DNA of 64,000 nucleotides from Flavobacterium saliperosum (GTDB lineage Bacteria > Bacteroidota > Bacteroidia > Flavobacteriales > Flavobacteriaceae): positions 124,001-188,000 of the forward strand of contig NZ_FMTY01000005.1 in assembly GCF_900100625.1 (NCBI RefSeq), written 5' to 3'. Of the stretch, positions 9,030 to 17,340 are shown one piece after another. Positions within the stretch are counted from its first letter, which is position 1; every line of letters begins with the position of its first letter. Position numbers and translations under genes: made by a program. The notes below the pieces were generated by a model. It was not told the DNA's origin. It saw only the letters and a program-made list of their open reading frames with translations, and did no database searches.

Positions 9030-10007
9030 TTACTTCTTTAACGCTTTTTGCTGCTCTTTTTCCTGTTTTTTGAAATACCCTCTGAAAAGGAAATTATGTT
9101 TCAAGGCTTCCATATTCTGATTCAGTTTGATACTCGATTGGTTGATGTTCGTCATGGTCGAATCGATTTTCTGTACCAGTTTCGGATCGTTAGAAAGGTA
9201 ATTGATGGCTCCTTTTCCGTCTTTGGCATTGGTAATCGTCGCGTTCAGATTCTCCACCACACTGTCAATCTTGATGCTGGATTTTTCTAAATTAGTCACA
9301 ATATGTTTTATTTTATTGGCGACGGCTGTATCGTTAATGACTCCCACCACATTATCCTTCCGGTTTAAGGAAGCCATCAATTGGTTTAATTGCGCGACCG
9401 ATGTTGTGGTTCCCTGACTCGTAATTTTAAGATAATGTAACGTTTCTTTTAAATCGTTCGCCATCGAAGTATCGTTCAAAAGCATCCCGACGGTTCCCTT
9501 ACCATCGGTTATTTCTTTGGTAATCTTAATTAAATCGGCAGTTAAAATAGCCGCGTTTTCGTTGGTGACACTCAGCGTTTTCAATATATCTTCGGTGCGT
9601 ACTTTACTGAAAGATTTAATGACATCGCCCGCCTTTACATTAGGAGCATTGCCTTTTCCGGGAAGAATATTAATGATCATGTTTCCTACCAATCCGTCTG
9701 AGCTTATCGTTGCCACAGCATCGGTTTTTATGTGCGGCAGAATTTTATCGTTGATTATCATATCCACCCGAATCATGGTATCGTTAATCATTTCGATATC
9801 TTTCACTGTTCCGACATTGATACCGGAATACCGCACGTTATTTCCAAGCTGTAACCCGTTCACATTATTGAAAACCGTACTGATATGCGACGTTTGCCCG
9901 AACATGTTTTGTTTTTTTCCAATAAAATATACGGCAGCCACAAATAGTGTTAAGCCTGCCAAGACAAAGATTCCGAGTTTTATTTTTTGTGCATTCGTTT
10001 TTTCCAT
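9030..10007 (-). CDS. mlaD: MCE-domain lipid transport protein (MlaD-like)
   Basis: A 325-residue periplasmic protein anchored by one N-terminal helix (about 13-30, GIFVLAGLTLFVAAVYFIG). An MCE domain follows at about 35-125, with NNVNGLQLGNNVRYSGINVG and the G-x-V-x-x-I pattern. The remainder is mostly helical with repeated TDL/IT and coiled-coil-like segments and a basic C-terminus (KKQEKEQQKALKK). It is the substrate-binding component of an Mla-type phospholipid trafficking system. It is the last gene of the mlaE-mlaF-mlaD operon, 7 bases behind the ATPase. No MlaC or MlaB gene is seen. Confidence 0.88.
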   Translation of the reverse strand: MEKTNAQKIKLGIFVLAGLTLFVAAVYFIGKKQNMFGQTSHISTVFNNVNGLQLGNNVRYSGINVGTVKDIEMINDTMIRVDMIINDKILPHIKTDAVATISSDGLVGNMIINILPGKGNAPNVKAGDVIKSFSKVRTEDILKTLSVTNENAAILTADLIKITKEITDGKGTVGMLLNDTSMANDLKETLHYLKITSQGTTTSVAQLNQLMASLNRKDNVVGVINDTAVANKIKHIVTNLEKSSIKIDSVVENLNATITNAKDGKGAINYLSNDPKLVQKIDSTMTNINQSSIKLNQNMEALKHNFLFRGYFKKQEKEQQKALKK

Positions 10008-10014
10008 ACCCGTT

Positions 10015-10746
10015 TTATTTAAAGAAAGCTTTTACCTTGGGATCTGTTGACGAGGAGAGTTCCTTAAAAGTTCCTTCGGCATAATTAATTCCGTCCACCA
10101 GTAAAATCATCCGGTTCGAAATCACCCTGGCACAATCCACATCATGCGTGATGATAATCGAAGACGTTTTGTATTTTTCCTGTACCGATTGCATTAGTAC
10201 GATAATTTCTTTTGATGTGATGGGGTCAAGCCCGGTTGTTGGCTCGTCGTATAATATGATTTTTGGTTGTAATATCAATGTACGCGCTAAAGCGATACGA
10301 CGTTTCATTCCGCCGGAAAGTTCGTTGGGCATCAAATCAATGGCATGTTCCAGACCGACATTGCGCAGGGCTTCCGTTACCAGTGGTGTGGTGTCTTCAA
10401 TAATGCCGAATTTCTTGGTATGCCGTCGCAACGGAAATTCCAGATTTTCCCGCACCGACATCGAGTCGTACAAAGCACTTCCCTGAAACAAAAAACCAAT
10501 TTCGGTGCGCAATTCGTCCATAGCATCCCTTTCGAGTTTCATGATATCTTTTCCCATGATTTCTATGCTGCCGCTGTCCGCTTCTTCCAGTCCAATGAGA
10601 CATTTGATCATTACCGATTTTCCCGAACCGGATTTTCCCATGATTACCAAATTTTCGCCTTCATTTAAAATCATATTGAAGCCGTCTAATACATGATTGG
10701 AACCATAGCTTTTTTTCAGATCTTTTATGACGATTATCGGGTTCAT
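10015..10746 (-). CDS. mlaF: ABC transporter ATPase (MlaF-like)
   Basis: A 243-residue cytoplasmic ATPase energising Mla-type phospholipid movement. Walker A is GKSGSGKS (37-44), the Q-loop is in LFQGSALYDSMSVREN, the signature is LSGGMKRRIALART, Walker B is IILYDEPTTGLDP and the switch histidine is in ITHDVD. LSGGMKRR and SALYDSMSV are typical of the MlaF/Ttg2A group. The start is 2 bases behind the permease stop, consistent with one transcript. Confidence 0.9.
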   Translation of the reverse strand: MNPIIVIKDLKKSYGSNHVLDGFNMILNEGENLVIMGKSGSGKSVMIKCLIGLEEADSGSIEIMGKDIMKLERDAMDELRTEIGFLFQGSALYDSMSVRENLEFPLRRHTKKFGIIEDTTPLVTEALRNVGLEHAIDLMPNELSGGMKRRIALARTLILQPKIILYDEPTTGLDPITSKEIIVLMQSVQEKYKTSSIIITHDVDCARVISNRMILLVDGINYAEGTFKELSSSTDPKVKAFFK

Positions 10747-10748
10747 GC

Positions 10749-11531
10749 TTATAAATCGTAAAATATATCGGTAACAAAAACCGCCACAAAATCAATGATA
10801 AACAACAGCATCGATGTATATACAACCGCCGAATTGGCTGCTAAACCCACTCCGGCTGTCCCTTTGGTGCAATAATACCCTTTGTAACATCCTACTAATC
10901 CAATGGCAAAGCCGAAAAAGAATGATTTGATGGTAGCCGGCATCAGATCGCCAAATTCCAACGCTTCAAATACCTGATTGAAATACAACTGAAAAGAGAC
11001 GTTTCCTTTTAAATTCTCAACCAAATACGAACCATATACCGCAATGGCATCACCGATGATGACCAAAACGGGTAACATGAATGTAGTGGCCAATATTCGG
11101 GTAACGACTAAGTATTTGAACGGATTGGTTCCGGACACCTCCATGGCATCTATTTGTTCGGTCACCCGCATGGAGCCTAGTTCGGCACCAATACCCGAAC
11201 CGATTCTTCCGGCGCAGATTAACGCGGTGATAATCGGACCGATTTCCCGGATAATCGAAATACTCACCATGGAGGGCATCCAGGAAACCGCTCCGAATTC
11301 CTGTAAAGTAGGGCGGGACTGCAACGTGAAAACCAACCCGATGATAAATCCGGTTACCGCCACTAGCAAAAGCGAACGGTTGCCCATATTATAGCATTGC
11401 CGTAAAAACTCTTTGAATTCGAATGGTCTTTTGAATACTTCCTTAAAAAAACGACCGGCAAAATAGGAGAGATCGCCAACTTCGGATAAAAAAGATTGGA
11501 AGGATTCGGATATTTTTAAAACTGTACTCAT
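10749..11531 (-). CDS. mlaE: ABC transporter permease (MlaE-like)
   Basis: A 260-residue inner-membrane permease with about five or six helices. The family signatures are present: VAVTGFIIGLVFTLQSRP, IIREIGPIITALICAGR, GAELGSMRVTEQIDAMEVSG and FGFAIGLVGCYKGYYCTKG. It forms the membrane channel of the Mla-type system. It is the first gene of the operon, behind a -7 motif at 11564-11571. Together with the MCE protein it probably maintains outer-membrane lipid asymmetry. Confidence 0.9.
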   Translation of the reverse strand: MSTVLKISESFQSFLSEVGDLSYFAGRFFKEVFKRPFEFKEFLRQCYNMGNRSLLLVAVTGFIIGLVFTLQSRPTLQEFGAVSWMPSMVSISIIREIGPIITALICAGRIGSGIGAELGSMRVTEQIDAMEVSGTNPFKYLVVTRILATTFMLPVLVIIGDAIAVYGSYLVENLKGNVSFQLYFNQVFEALEFGDLMPATIKSFFFGFAIGLVGCYKGYYCTKGTAGVGLAANSAVVYTSMLLFIIDFVAVFVTDIFYDL

Positions 11532-11563
11532 GGAATGAATTCATTTTTAAGCAATGAGTTACT

Positions 11564-11571
11564 CAAATATA
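11564..11571 (-). promoter_or_regulatory. -7 promoter motif of the Mla operon
   Basis: On the minus strand TATATTTG matches TAnnTTTG, 33 bases before the mlaE ATG. No -33 TTG is visible. Confidence 0.5.
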
Positions 11572-11606
11572 AGCTTTTTCTGTAAGTTATTGATTGTAAA
11601 TGAAAT

Positions 11607-11640
11607 AAAAAAATCCGTTCTGCTTTCACAAAACGAATTT
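11607..11640 (-). terminator. Terminator of the AraC-type gene (member of a repeated hairpin family)
   Basis: The stem AAATCCGTT / AAACGAATTT carries one mismatch and encloses CTGCTTTCAC. A U-tract follows on the minus strand. The whole element closely resembles those at 16320 and 17265, including the loop. Confidence 0.6.
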
Positions 11641-11672
11641 CAGATACTGTTCCTGAATCCTTGTTTCGAATC

Positions 11673-12236
11673 TTATAGTTCTTCTAACATGATTCGTTTT
11701 TTGTATTGTTTTATTTTCTTAAAATAAGTTGGGGTCAATCCGGTGATTTTTTTAAACTGATGGGATAGATGGGCAACACTGCTGTAATCCATTAATAAGC
11801 TGATTTCCGTAAGACTTAACTCGTCATATAAAAGGAGCTCTTTTACCCTTTCGATTTTGTTGATTATAATGTAGTTACCTATGGTTGTACCCGTAACTTC
11901 TGAAAAAAGTGTGGCAAGATGATTGTAATTGTAATCCAGTTTTTCGCTTATGTAATCCGAATAATTGACTTTAGGATATTTTTCCGAGTAGTGGATAAGT
12001 TCGATAATGGTGGTTTTGGCTTTTTCTATCAGTAACGATTTTTTATCGTCAATTAACTCAAGCCCTTTTTTTAAAAGTCCAATCCGTAACAACTCCCTGT
12101 CATCACCCGAAATAGCCTTTTTAAGATTTATTTCACCTAATTCAATGGCGGTATGTTTTAGTTTTAATCGGTCTAATTCTTCCTTCACTGCCATTTTACA
12201 ACGCAGTGAAACCATATATTTTATGTGTAATTTCAT
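11673..12236 (-). CDS. Short AraC-type transcriptional regulator
   Basis: A 187-residue cytoplasmic DNA-binding protein. The C-terminal ~100 residues form the double helix-turn-helix of the AraC family, with LSLTEISLLMDYSSVAHLSH and FKKITGLTPTYFKK. The N-terminal ~75 residues (MKLHIKYMVSLRCKMAVKEE) are too short for a cupin sensor and match a group of small AraC proteins common in Bacteroidota, in which this part resembles a ferredoxin-like fold. The ligand and targets are unknown. No adjacent metabolic gene suggests a regulon. Confidence 0.82.
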   Translation of the reverse strand: MKLHIKYMVSLRCKMAVKEELDRLKLKHTAIELGEINLKKAISGDDRELLRIGLLKKGLELIDDKKSLLIEKAKTTIIELIHYSEKYPKVNYSDYISEKLDYNYNHLATLFSEVTGTTIGNYIIINKIERVKELLLYDELSLTEISLLMDYSSVAHLSHQFKKITGLTPTYFKKIKQYKKRIMLEEL

Positions 12237-12400
12237 GATATAAGTTTACTAATTAGTTAAGTTGTATATCTGTTGGTAGTTCAAAATATCAAGCACTTTT
12301 CTAATTTACAGTCTTATAAAGGTATTCTTTTTTGGCGGTTTAGAGTTTGTTTATCGAAGTTATTTGTTTTGATTTAAAATCCTGTCATACACTTTTTTCA

Positions 12401-12434
12401 AAAAAAAATCCGTTTGGGTTAGCAAACGGATTTT
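12401..12434 (-). terminator. Terminator of the ice-binding/OmpA operon
   Basis: A perfect stem AAAATCCGTTTG / CAAACGGATTTT (12405-12416 and 12423-12434) encloses six bases and is followed on the minus strand by a run of U. It lies just past the OmpA-family stop. Confidence 0.85.
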
Positions 12435-12440
12435 AGGAAT

Positions 12441-14453
12441 TTATTTAATTATATCTATAATAACGGTTCGGTTATAGAATCGTTCTTCGGGATATTTGTT
12501 CTCAAAGGGTGCAGCTTTTTCGTCTTCACCATCACCGCGAACTTTAAACGTTACATCGGTTCTTCCGGCAGCCGCAAGACTTTTTTCCAGAATACTTTTC
12601 ACATCATTTGCTCTAGCTAAGGATAAGTTTTTATTGTGATCCACTTCTCCGATTACATCGGTGTGCCCTGTTATGATAACGGTAGCATTTTTCGGAATTT
12701 TAGGAGCAACAATTTCCGTTAAATACTTATCATAAATTGCAATGGATTTCGATTCGTTGAATTCATAAATGACACTGAATCGAATGCTTTCCTGAACGAC
12801 AGGCGCTACGTAAGGAGCCAAATGCATGGTGCTTTCCTGACGGATGCTTTTTCCTGATTTTGTAGTTCCGGTCATTACAATCTTGTAATCGCCTTCCGGT
12901 TGGTTAGCCATAATTGTTTTTCTTGGAATACTGATTTCCTCTTCTGTGTAAGGACCAAAATTTTGTGTTTTTCCTTTTTCATCTTTAATTTGTAAAGACC
13001 ACATTTTTAAGGTTTCCTCAGCGCCTTTAACGTTAAAGACCACATCATTGTTAGGATTTTGATTGCCTGTAATGATTTCTATAGGTTTTAATGGTGCATT
13101 TTTACCACTTTGAAATTCCATCAATAATTCGGAGGAGTTACTCTCGATGGAGACTCTTCGGTCGCCTTCTCTAAGTAATCCAAGTTCTTTTGTACCTCCG
13201 GTTTGTTCGGATGGCACTTCAGGTTTATCTCTTCCTTCTACTGCAATTCTGTTTTCTTTAATTTCAAAAACGGTAGTAAGATAGTTCTTTACATTTTGCG
13301 CCATGGCTAATCCCTCTTGACGACCATTTTCTGATGAGCCTACCAAAGTGATTTTGGCATTGGGATTTTTAACCATTCGGTCTCCCAGAATGTTTAGAAT
13401 ATTGTAATACACTAACATTTGGCGATCAGAACGACCCGACATGTTTTTAGGAGTATTGAATTGCACCTGATCTTCTTTGAAATCTTTAACCTGATTTTTA
13501 CTTAATAAAACATATCGGTTTGGAATTTCTGTTGAACCTTCATTAAAAAACACATAATTACGGATAGGGAATACTTCTCTTACCACTTTTACATTTTCAA
13601 CGTTTGCAGGAGGGTTCACTGAGAAGGTTACCTGCCCATCAACGGGTGTTTCCATTAATTTACCCTGACCGAATTTCAATACCATTCCGGCTCTTAAAGT
13701 AGTAACATTCCAGGTTTCCACACTTCTTGGGTTTTGACCAAAGTAAGGATGATAGGATACAAACGGCGATAAAACGAATTGTGTTTTACTGGTTGTGGCA
13801 TTAAGAGGAAAATCATATCCTAATCCGATTTGCATGGAGATGATGTTTTTATTGACAGCACTGAAATCCCCTTTTACATCCGGATTTTGCTCTTGACCCG
13901 GATAATCCGGATTCGTTCCTTGCTCATAGGTGAACGATTTGTTCTGAATAAAAGCAAATCGTGGTCCGCCATATAAGTAGAAATCAGATTTGAAAGGAGC
14001 AAATCGTAAACTAGGTTCAATTGTGATATAGCTTAGTTTCGTGTTCAAATCGGCAGGACAATTACAAGGAGTTGTTACTTCTTTAAATTTTCCGCGACGA
14101 CTGTCGTAACCTGCTTGTAAAATGAATCCAAATCTCGAGTCCGGTCGATGGAATTCAATGTTGGGAGCAATGAATAAGCCTACACCGTTTCCATTATGAA
14201 ATGCTGTTGGGGGTGTAAAAGTCTCGTTTAACATAAAGGTGGAGCCGCGATAGAAATTAAAATTGGCTCCTGCCGCTACACCAAATAACCACGAAGGTTT
14301 TGTGTATTGGTTTACTTGTATGGTTTCCTGCGCATTTACTTTAGTTGAGCTCGTAAGAATAAGTAGTGTAATTACAAATAAGGCTTGTAATTGAAGCAGG
14401 CTTTTGAATCTCATATTGGGAGATGCAGCCGCTGTTGTATAATTGATTTTCAT
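12441..14453 (-). CDS. OmpA-family outer-membrane protein
   Basis: Started at 14453, this is a 670-residue protein (an in-frame start at 14483 would read into the upstream gene). A signal peptide ends near STKVNAQE. Residues about 35-250 look like an outer-membrane barrel. The last ~110 residues are an OmpA peptidoglycan-binding domain (IITGHTDVIGEVDHNKNLSL, RANDVKSIL, FYNRTVIIDI). A second, divergent OmpA-like stretch lies around residues 350-450 (ITLVGSSENGRQEGLAMAQN, LLREGDRRVSIES). It probably ties the cell wall to the outer membrane. It lies 16 bases behind the ice-binding-like lipoprotein and is probably cotranscribed with it. Confidence 0.82.
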   Translation of the reverse strand: MKINYTTAAASPNMRFKSLLQLQALFVITLLILTSSTKVNAQETIQVNQYTKPSWLFGVAAGANFNFYRGSTFMLNETFTPPTAFHNGNGVGLFIAPNIEFHRPDSRFGFILQAGYDSRRGKFKEVTTPCNCPADLNTKLSYITIEPSLRFAPFKSDFYLYGGPRFAFIQNKSFTYEQGTNPDYPGQEQNPDVKGDFSAVNKNIISMQIGLGYDFPLNATTSKTQFVLSPFVSYHPYFGQNPRSVETWNVTTLRAGMVLKFGQGKLMETPVDGQVTFSVNPPANVENVKVVREVFPIRNYVFFNEGSTEIPNRYVLLSKNQVKDFKEDQVQFNTPKNMSGRSDRQMLVYYNILNILGDRMVKNPNAKITLVGSSENGRQEGLAMAQNVKNYLTTVFEIKENRIAVEGRDKPEVPSEQTGGTKELGLLREGDRRVSIESNSSELLMEFQSGKNAPLKPIEIITGNQNPNNDVVFNVKGAEETLKMWSLQIKDEKGKTQNFGPYTEEEISIPRKTIMANQPEGDYKIVMTGTTKSGKSIRQESTMHLAPYVAPVVQESIRFSVIYEFNESKSIAIYDKYLTEIVAPKIPKNATVIITGHTDVIGEVDHNKNLSLARANDVKSILEKSLAAAGRTDVTFKVRGDGEDEKAAPFENKYPEERFYNRTVIIDIIK

Positions 14454-14469
14454 AGTTGATTTTTTAGTT

Positions 14470-16230
14470 TTACTGAGGAACATTTATGGTTGTATTTACC
14501 ATTGTTACTGATGCTACAAGTGATAGTGCTCTTCCGTTCAGTACCGTTTGAGCTGCATTACCGGCAGTTGAGATTGTAACACCTGAATTGGCAATTATCG
14601 TACCTACCATGGTTCCGCCACCAGCACCATTGATAGTAGCCGTGCTTCCAACATACCAGAATACGTTTTTAGGTAAGGCACCATTGATTAAGACGACACT
14701 CTTTGCTCCAGTGGGTCCGGCAATACCTACTGTTAAGCCGGAAGCTGTTTGAAAAACCCATACTGCGTTTGGATCACCTTGCGCATCAAGCGTTAAGTTA
14801 CCATTTGAAATGTTGAACGTTCCGCTGGCTGATTTATAAACACCGGGAGCCAATGTTAATCCACCCAATTCTCCAGCTCCGGGATCAGTACCTCCAGGCA
14901 TTGATGCGGGTGAAATACTTAGGTATGCTGCATTGGCATCAGATAGTGCTTGAGTTGCAATTGCAAATGATGTTGCTGTACCGGGCATTGGTGGTGCTGT
15001 GAAAATTGCTCCGGTTACCCGACCTACATTTAGAGGTGTTTCGGTATAAATTGCTGTGGCATCGTGAAAACCGGTTACTAATGTAGAGGCTGCAGTTGTT
15101 GCAATGCTTCCGTTAATTACCGTGTTTAAACCTTGATTGGTTATGCCGGCATTTCCGCCAAACGCTCCAAATTGTGCCGCTGATCCTAAATTCGGACTAA
15201 TCGAACTGTTGATGGTACTAAATGTCCAAACATAATCGGTAGCGATAGAATCACCTGCAGGGTTTTTGGCTCCTGTTGTAATGGTGGCAGTAAATACCGC
15301 ATTTTCCAAAAGTGGATTTGCAGGTGTAAATGACGCCATGTTTCCACTATAGCTTACTGTACCCACAACGGTGTTTGCTCCTTGTTTTAAAGTAAAAGTT
15401 GTGGCAGATATTGTTAAAGGATCCATAGCCATATCAAATGTTGCTGTAACCACTTTATTAAGTGCGACACCAGATGCATTGTTTGCCGGATCGGTTAAAA
15501 TTACCGTTGGCGCTACAATTGTTCCTGTTGTAAAATTCCATGTATAATCGGTTCCTAAAGGAACATTGGCAGTATTTTCTGCTCCGGTAGTAATGGTAGC
15601 TGTATATACTGTGTTGGCAGTTAAGTTTACATTAGGAGTAAAAAAAGCCTCATTCCCGGAATATGTAACAATACCGGTAATGGTGTTGGTTCCTTCTTTT
15701 AATGTAAATGTTGTTGTGTTGATTGTTGCAGCATCCATTGGCATATTAAAGGTAGCGCCGACTACTATGTTTAAGACCACTCCGGTTTCATTTCTTGTGG
15801 GGTTGGTTGCAATTACCAGAGGTTGCAAAGTTGCTCCCGTACTGAAAGTGAAAATGTAATCTTCCTGTAAAGCATTACCTCTTAAGTCTTTTACTGCAGT
15901 TGTAATTCTTACGGAATATGTAGTGTTTGTAGTTAAATTTACTGTTGGAGTAAAAGTAGCGGTTACACCCGAATAAGTCAGAGTACCTGTAATTGTTGCG
16001 TTTCCGTTTACTATAAAAGAAGAGGAATTGATTGTAGAAGGGTTCATCTCCTCATTAAAAGTAACTGTGATTACTTGATTAAGAGGAACGTTTACAGCCG
16101 CATCAGTAGGATTTGTCGTGACAACAACAGGACATAAGCCAGCCGTTTCCTGAAAATCATCTTTTGCGCAACCTGTAATTAAAGTAGCTAAAACTATCGC
16201 AATAGTTACTAAAAAGTTTTTTTGTTTCAT
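14470..16230 (-). CDS. Ice-binding-like (DUF3494) lipoprotein with three Ig-like domains
   Basis: A 586-residue lipoprotein. The lipobox is LITGC, with cysteine 21 followed by AKDD, which resembles the K-D/E-D/E surface-export signal described for Bacteroidota lipoproteins. Three bacterial Ig-like (Big_5) repeats of about 102 residues follow, each with a V-T-F-N/D-x-x-M core and a DY-x-F/W-T/S-F-x-T-G end. The last ~235 residues are a DUF3494 domain (FGAFGGNAGITNQGLNTVIN, GDPNAVWVFQTASGLTVG, LNGRALSLVASVTMVNTTI), the fold of bacterial and diatom ice-binding proteins. Ice binding is inferred from the family; not all DUF3494 proteins bind ice. It is the first gene of an operon with the OmpA protein. 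Confidence 0.88.
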   Translation of the reverse strand: MKQKNFLVTIAIVLATLITGCAKDDFQETAGLCPVVVTTNPTDAAVNVPLNQVITVTFNEEMNPSTINSSSFIVNGNATITGTLTYSGVTATFTPTVNLTTNTTYSVRITTAVKDLRGNALQEDYIFTFSTGATLQPLVIATNPTRNETGVVLNIVVGATFNMPMDAATINTTTFTLKEGTNTITGIVTYSGNEAFFTPNVNLTANTVYTATITTGAENTANVPLGTDYTWNFTTGTIVAPTVILTDPANNASGVALNKVVTATFDMAMDPLTISATTFTLKQGANTVVGTVSYSGNMASFTPANPLLENAVFTATITTGAKNPAGDSIATDYVWTFSTINSSISPNLGSAAQFGAFGGNAGITNQGLNTVINGSIATTAASTLVTGFHDATAIYTETPLNVGRVTGAIFTAPPMPGTATSFAIATQALSDANAAYLSISPASMPGGTDPGAGELGGLTLAPGVYKSASGTFNISNGNLTLDAQGDPNAVWVFQTASGLTVGIAGPTGAKSVVLINGALPKNVFWYVGSTATINGAGGGTMVGTIIANSGVTISTAGNAAQTVLNGRALSLVASVTMVNTTINVPQ

Positions 16231-16319
16231 ATTATTATTAGATATGAGGCAAAGGTGATTCTAAAACAAGCGGATAGTGTTACACAAAAAAAAGTATTTG
16301 TTACATAAATACCACCTAT

Positions 16320-16353
16320 AAAAAAATCCGTCCTGTTTTCACAAAACGGATTT
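16320..16353 (-). terminator. Terminator of the cupin gene (repeated hairpin family)
   Basis: AAATCCGT pairs with ACGGATTT around a CCTGTTTTCACAAA loop, with a U-tract on the minus strand. It is nearly identical to the element at 17265. Confidence 0.75.
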
Positions 16354-16406
16354 CAAAATGTATTGGCTTTGAAATGTATTTCGATTCAATAAGTTAAAAC
16401 GACCGG

Positions 16407-16817
16407 TTATTTTTTTTCGGTAGTCATTTTGGTTTTCATTTTTTTCATCATCAGGCAAGGTTTAACTTCGGTTACTACCATTTTTATGGTGTTTGTTCCG
16501 ATGTTTTTAGCCATATGTGTCACAGACGGTATGAATAAGGCGTCTCCCGCTTTAATATCATACACCACACCTGTTTTTCCTTTGTCTGTAATTTCCAGTT
16601 TACCGTCAGTCAAGGCGTAAGCCACATGATCCGGATGGTTGTGCCACGGACCTGTTTCACCGGCGGCAAATTCAATCTCAATAACCCTTACTTTGTCATT
16701 GTCAATAAGCACTTTTTTGTAAATATTTGGAGCAGCAACCACCGGGTCCTGAGCATATGAAGAATTACAGACCATTAGAAATCCCCCTAAGAGCATTCCT
16801 GTTACAATCCGTTTCAT
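16407..16817 (-). CDS. Secreted cupin-domain protein
   Basis: A 136-residue protein with a signal peptide (about 1-22, ending SSYAQ) and one small cupin barrel. The first cupin motif, with metal-binding histidines, is GPWHNHPDHVAYALTDG; the second is DALFIPSVTHMAKN. The C-terminus is lysine- and methionine-rich (MMKKMKTKMTTEKK). It is probably periplasmic and metal-binding, with unknown substrate. The gene has its own terminator, and the DUF4242 gene lies 70 bases upstream. Confidence 0.8.
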   Translation of the reverse strand: MKRIVTGMLLGGFLMVCNSSYAQDPVVAAPNIYKKVLIDNDKVRVIEIEFAAGETGPWHNHPDHVAYALTDGKLEITDKGKTGVVYDIKAGDALFIPSVTHMAKNIGTNTIKMVVTEVKPCLMMKKMKTKMTTEKK

Positions 16818-16887
16818 TGCGTTTGGATTTAAATTAAATTAATTTAATCGCGTGGTATTTTTCATTTTTAATTTATTGCCGAAAACA

Positions 16888-17160
16888 TTATTCAGCAGTT
16901 ACAGGGTCAATAATTTCGGTTACTTTGTTTACGGAATTAGCGGGAAATCCGCCTTGTTTCGCATGTTCGCGAATCATTTCTTCATTTGGAGCGTTATAAA
17001 CACAATATATTTTATCCGCTGTCACATAACTGTGTACCCACTGGATTTCAGATCCCATTTTACTCAAAACTCCACAGGAAGTTTGTGAAATGGCTTTTAA
17101 CTGTTCGGGACTAAAATTTCCTGCTCCGGGAATTTCTCTTTCGATTACATACTTCGGCAT
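16888..17160 (-). CDS. DUF4242 family protein
   Basis: A 90-residue cytoplasmic protein beginning PKYVIEREIPGAG. WVHSYVTADKIYCVYNAPNE and IREHAKQGGFPA are characteristic of DUF4242, a ferredoxin-like small protein family that includes a Streptomyces nickel-binding member. Here the histidines (WVHSYV, REHAKQGGFP) are kept. The role is unknown; metal binding is a family-based inference. It lies directly upstream of the cupin gene on the same strand. Confidence 0.8.
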   Translation of the reverse strand: MPKYVIEREIPGAGNFSPEQLKAISQTSCGVLSKMGSEIQWVHSYVTADKIYCVYNAPNEEMIREHAKQGGFPANSVNKVTEIIDPVTAE

Positions 17161-17264
17161 ACTGTTTTGTTTTTTGATTAGTATTGGTTTTAAGCGACTT
17201 TAAAGTTACGAAAATATCGTGGTTTATTTTGTGTAACTGCTTGTTATGTAGAATTTTATGAAAT

Positions 17265-17301
17265 AAAAAAATCCGTTCTGTTTTCACAAAACGGATTTTT
17301 T
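17265..17301. terminator. Terminator of lpdA (repeated hairpin family)
   Basis: AAAAATCCGTT pairs with AACGGATTTTT-type arms around CTGTTTTCAC. It has A- and U-tracts on both sides and lies past the lpdA stop. Confidence 0.8.
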
Positions 17302-17305
17302 ACTA

Positions 17306-17333
17306 TTTCTGAATTCTAATTTCTGAATTCTAA
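17306..17333. repeat. Two tandem 14-bp repeats
   Basis: TTTCTGAATTCTAA occurs twice without interruption between the lpdA stop and its terminator. The period of 14 fits the heptanucleotide-based repeats found elsewhere in the window. Confidence 0.75.
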
Positions 17334-17340
17334 ATTAAAG

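Noticed and set aside
9517-10050. 177-codon frame antisense to the MCE gene
   Set aside because: It lies entirely against a well-supported coding gene and has no recognisable domain.
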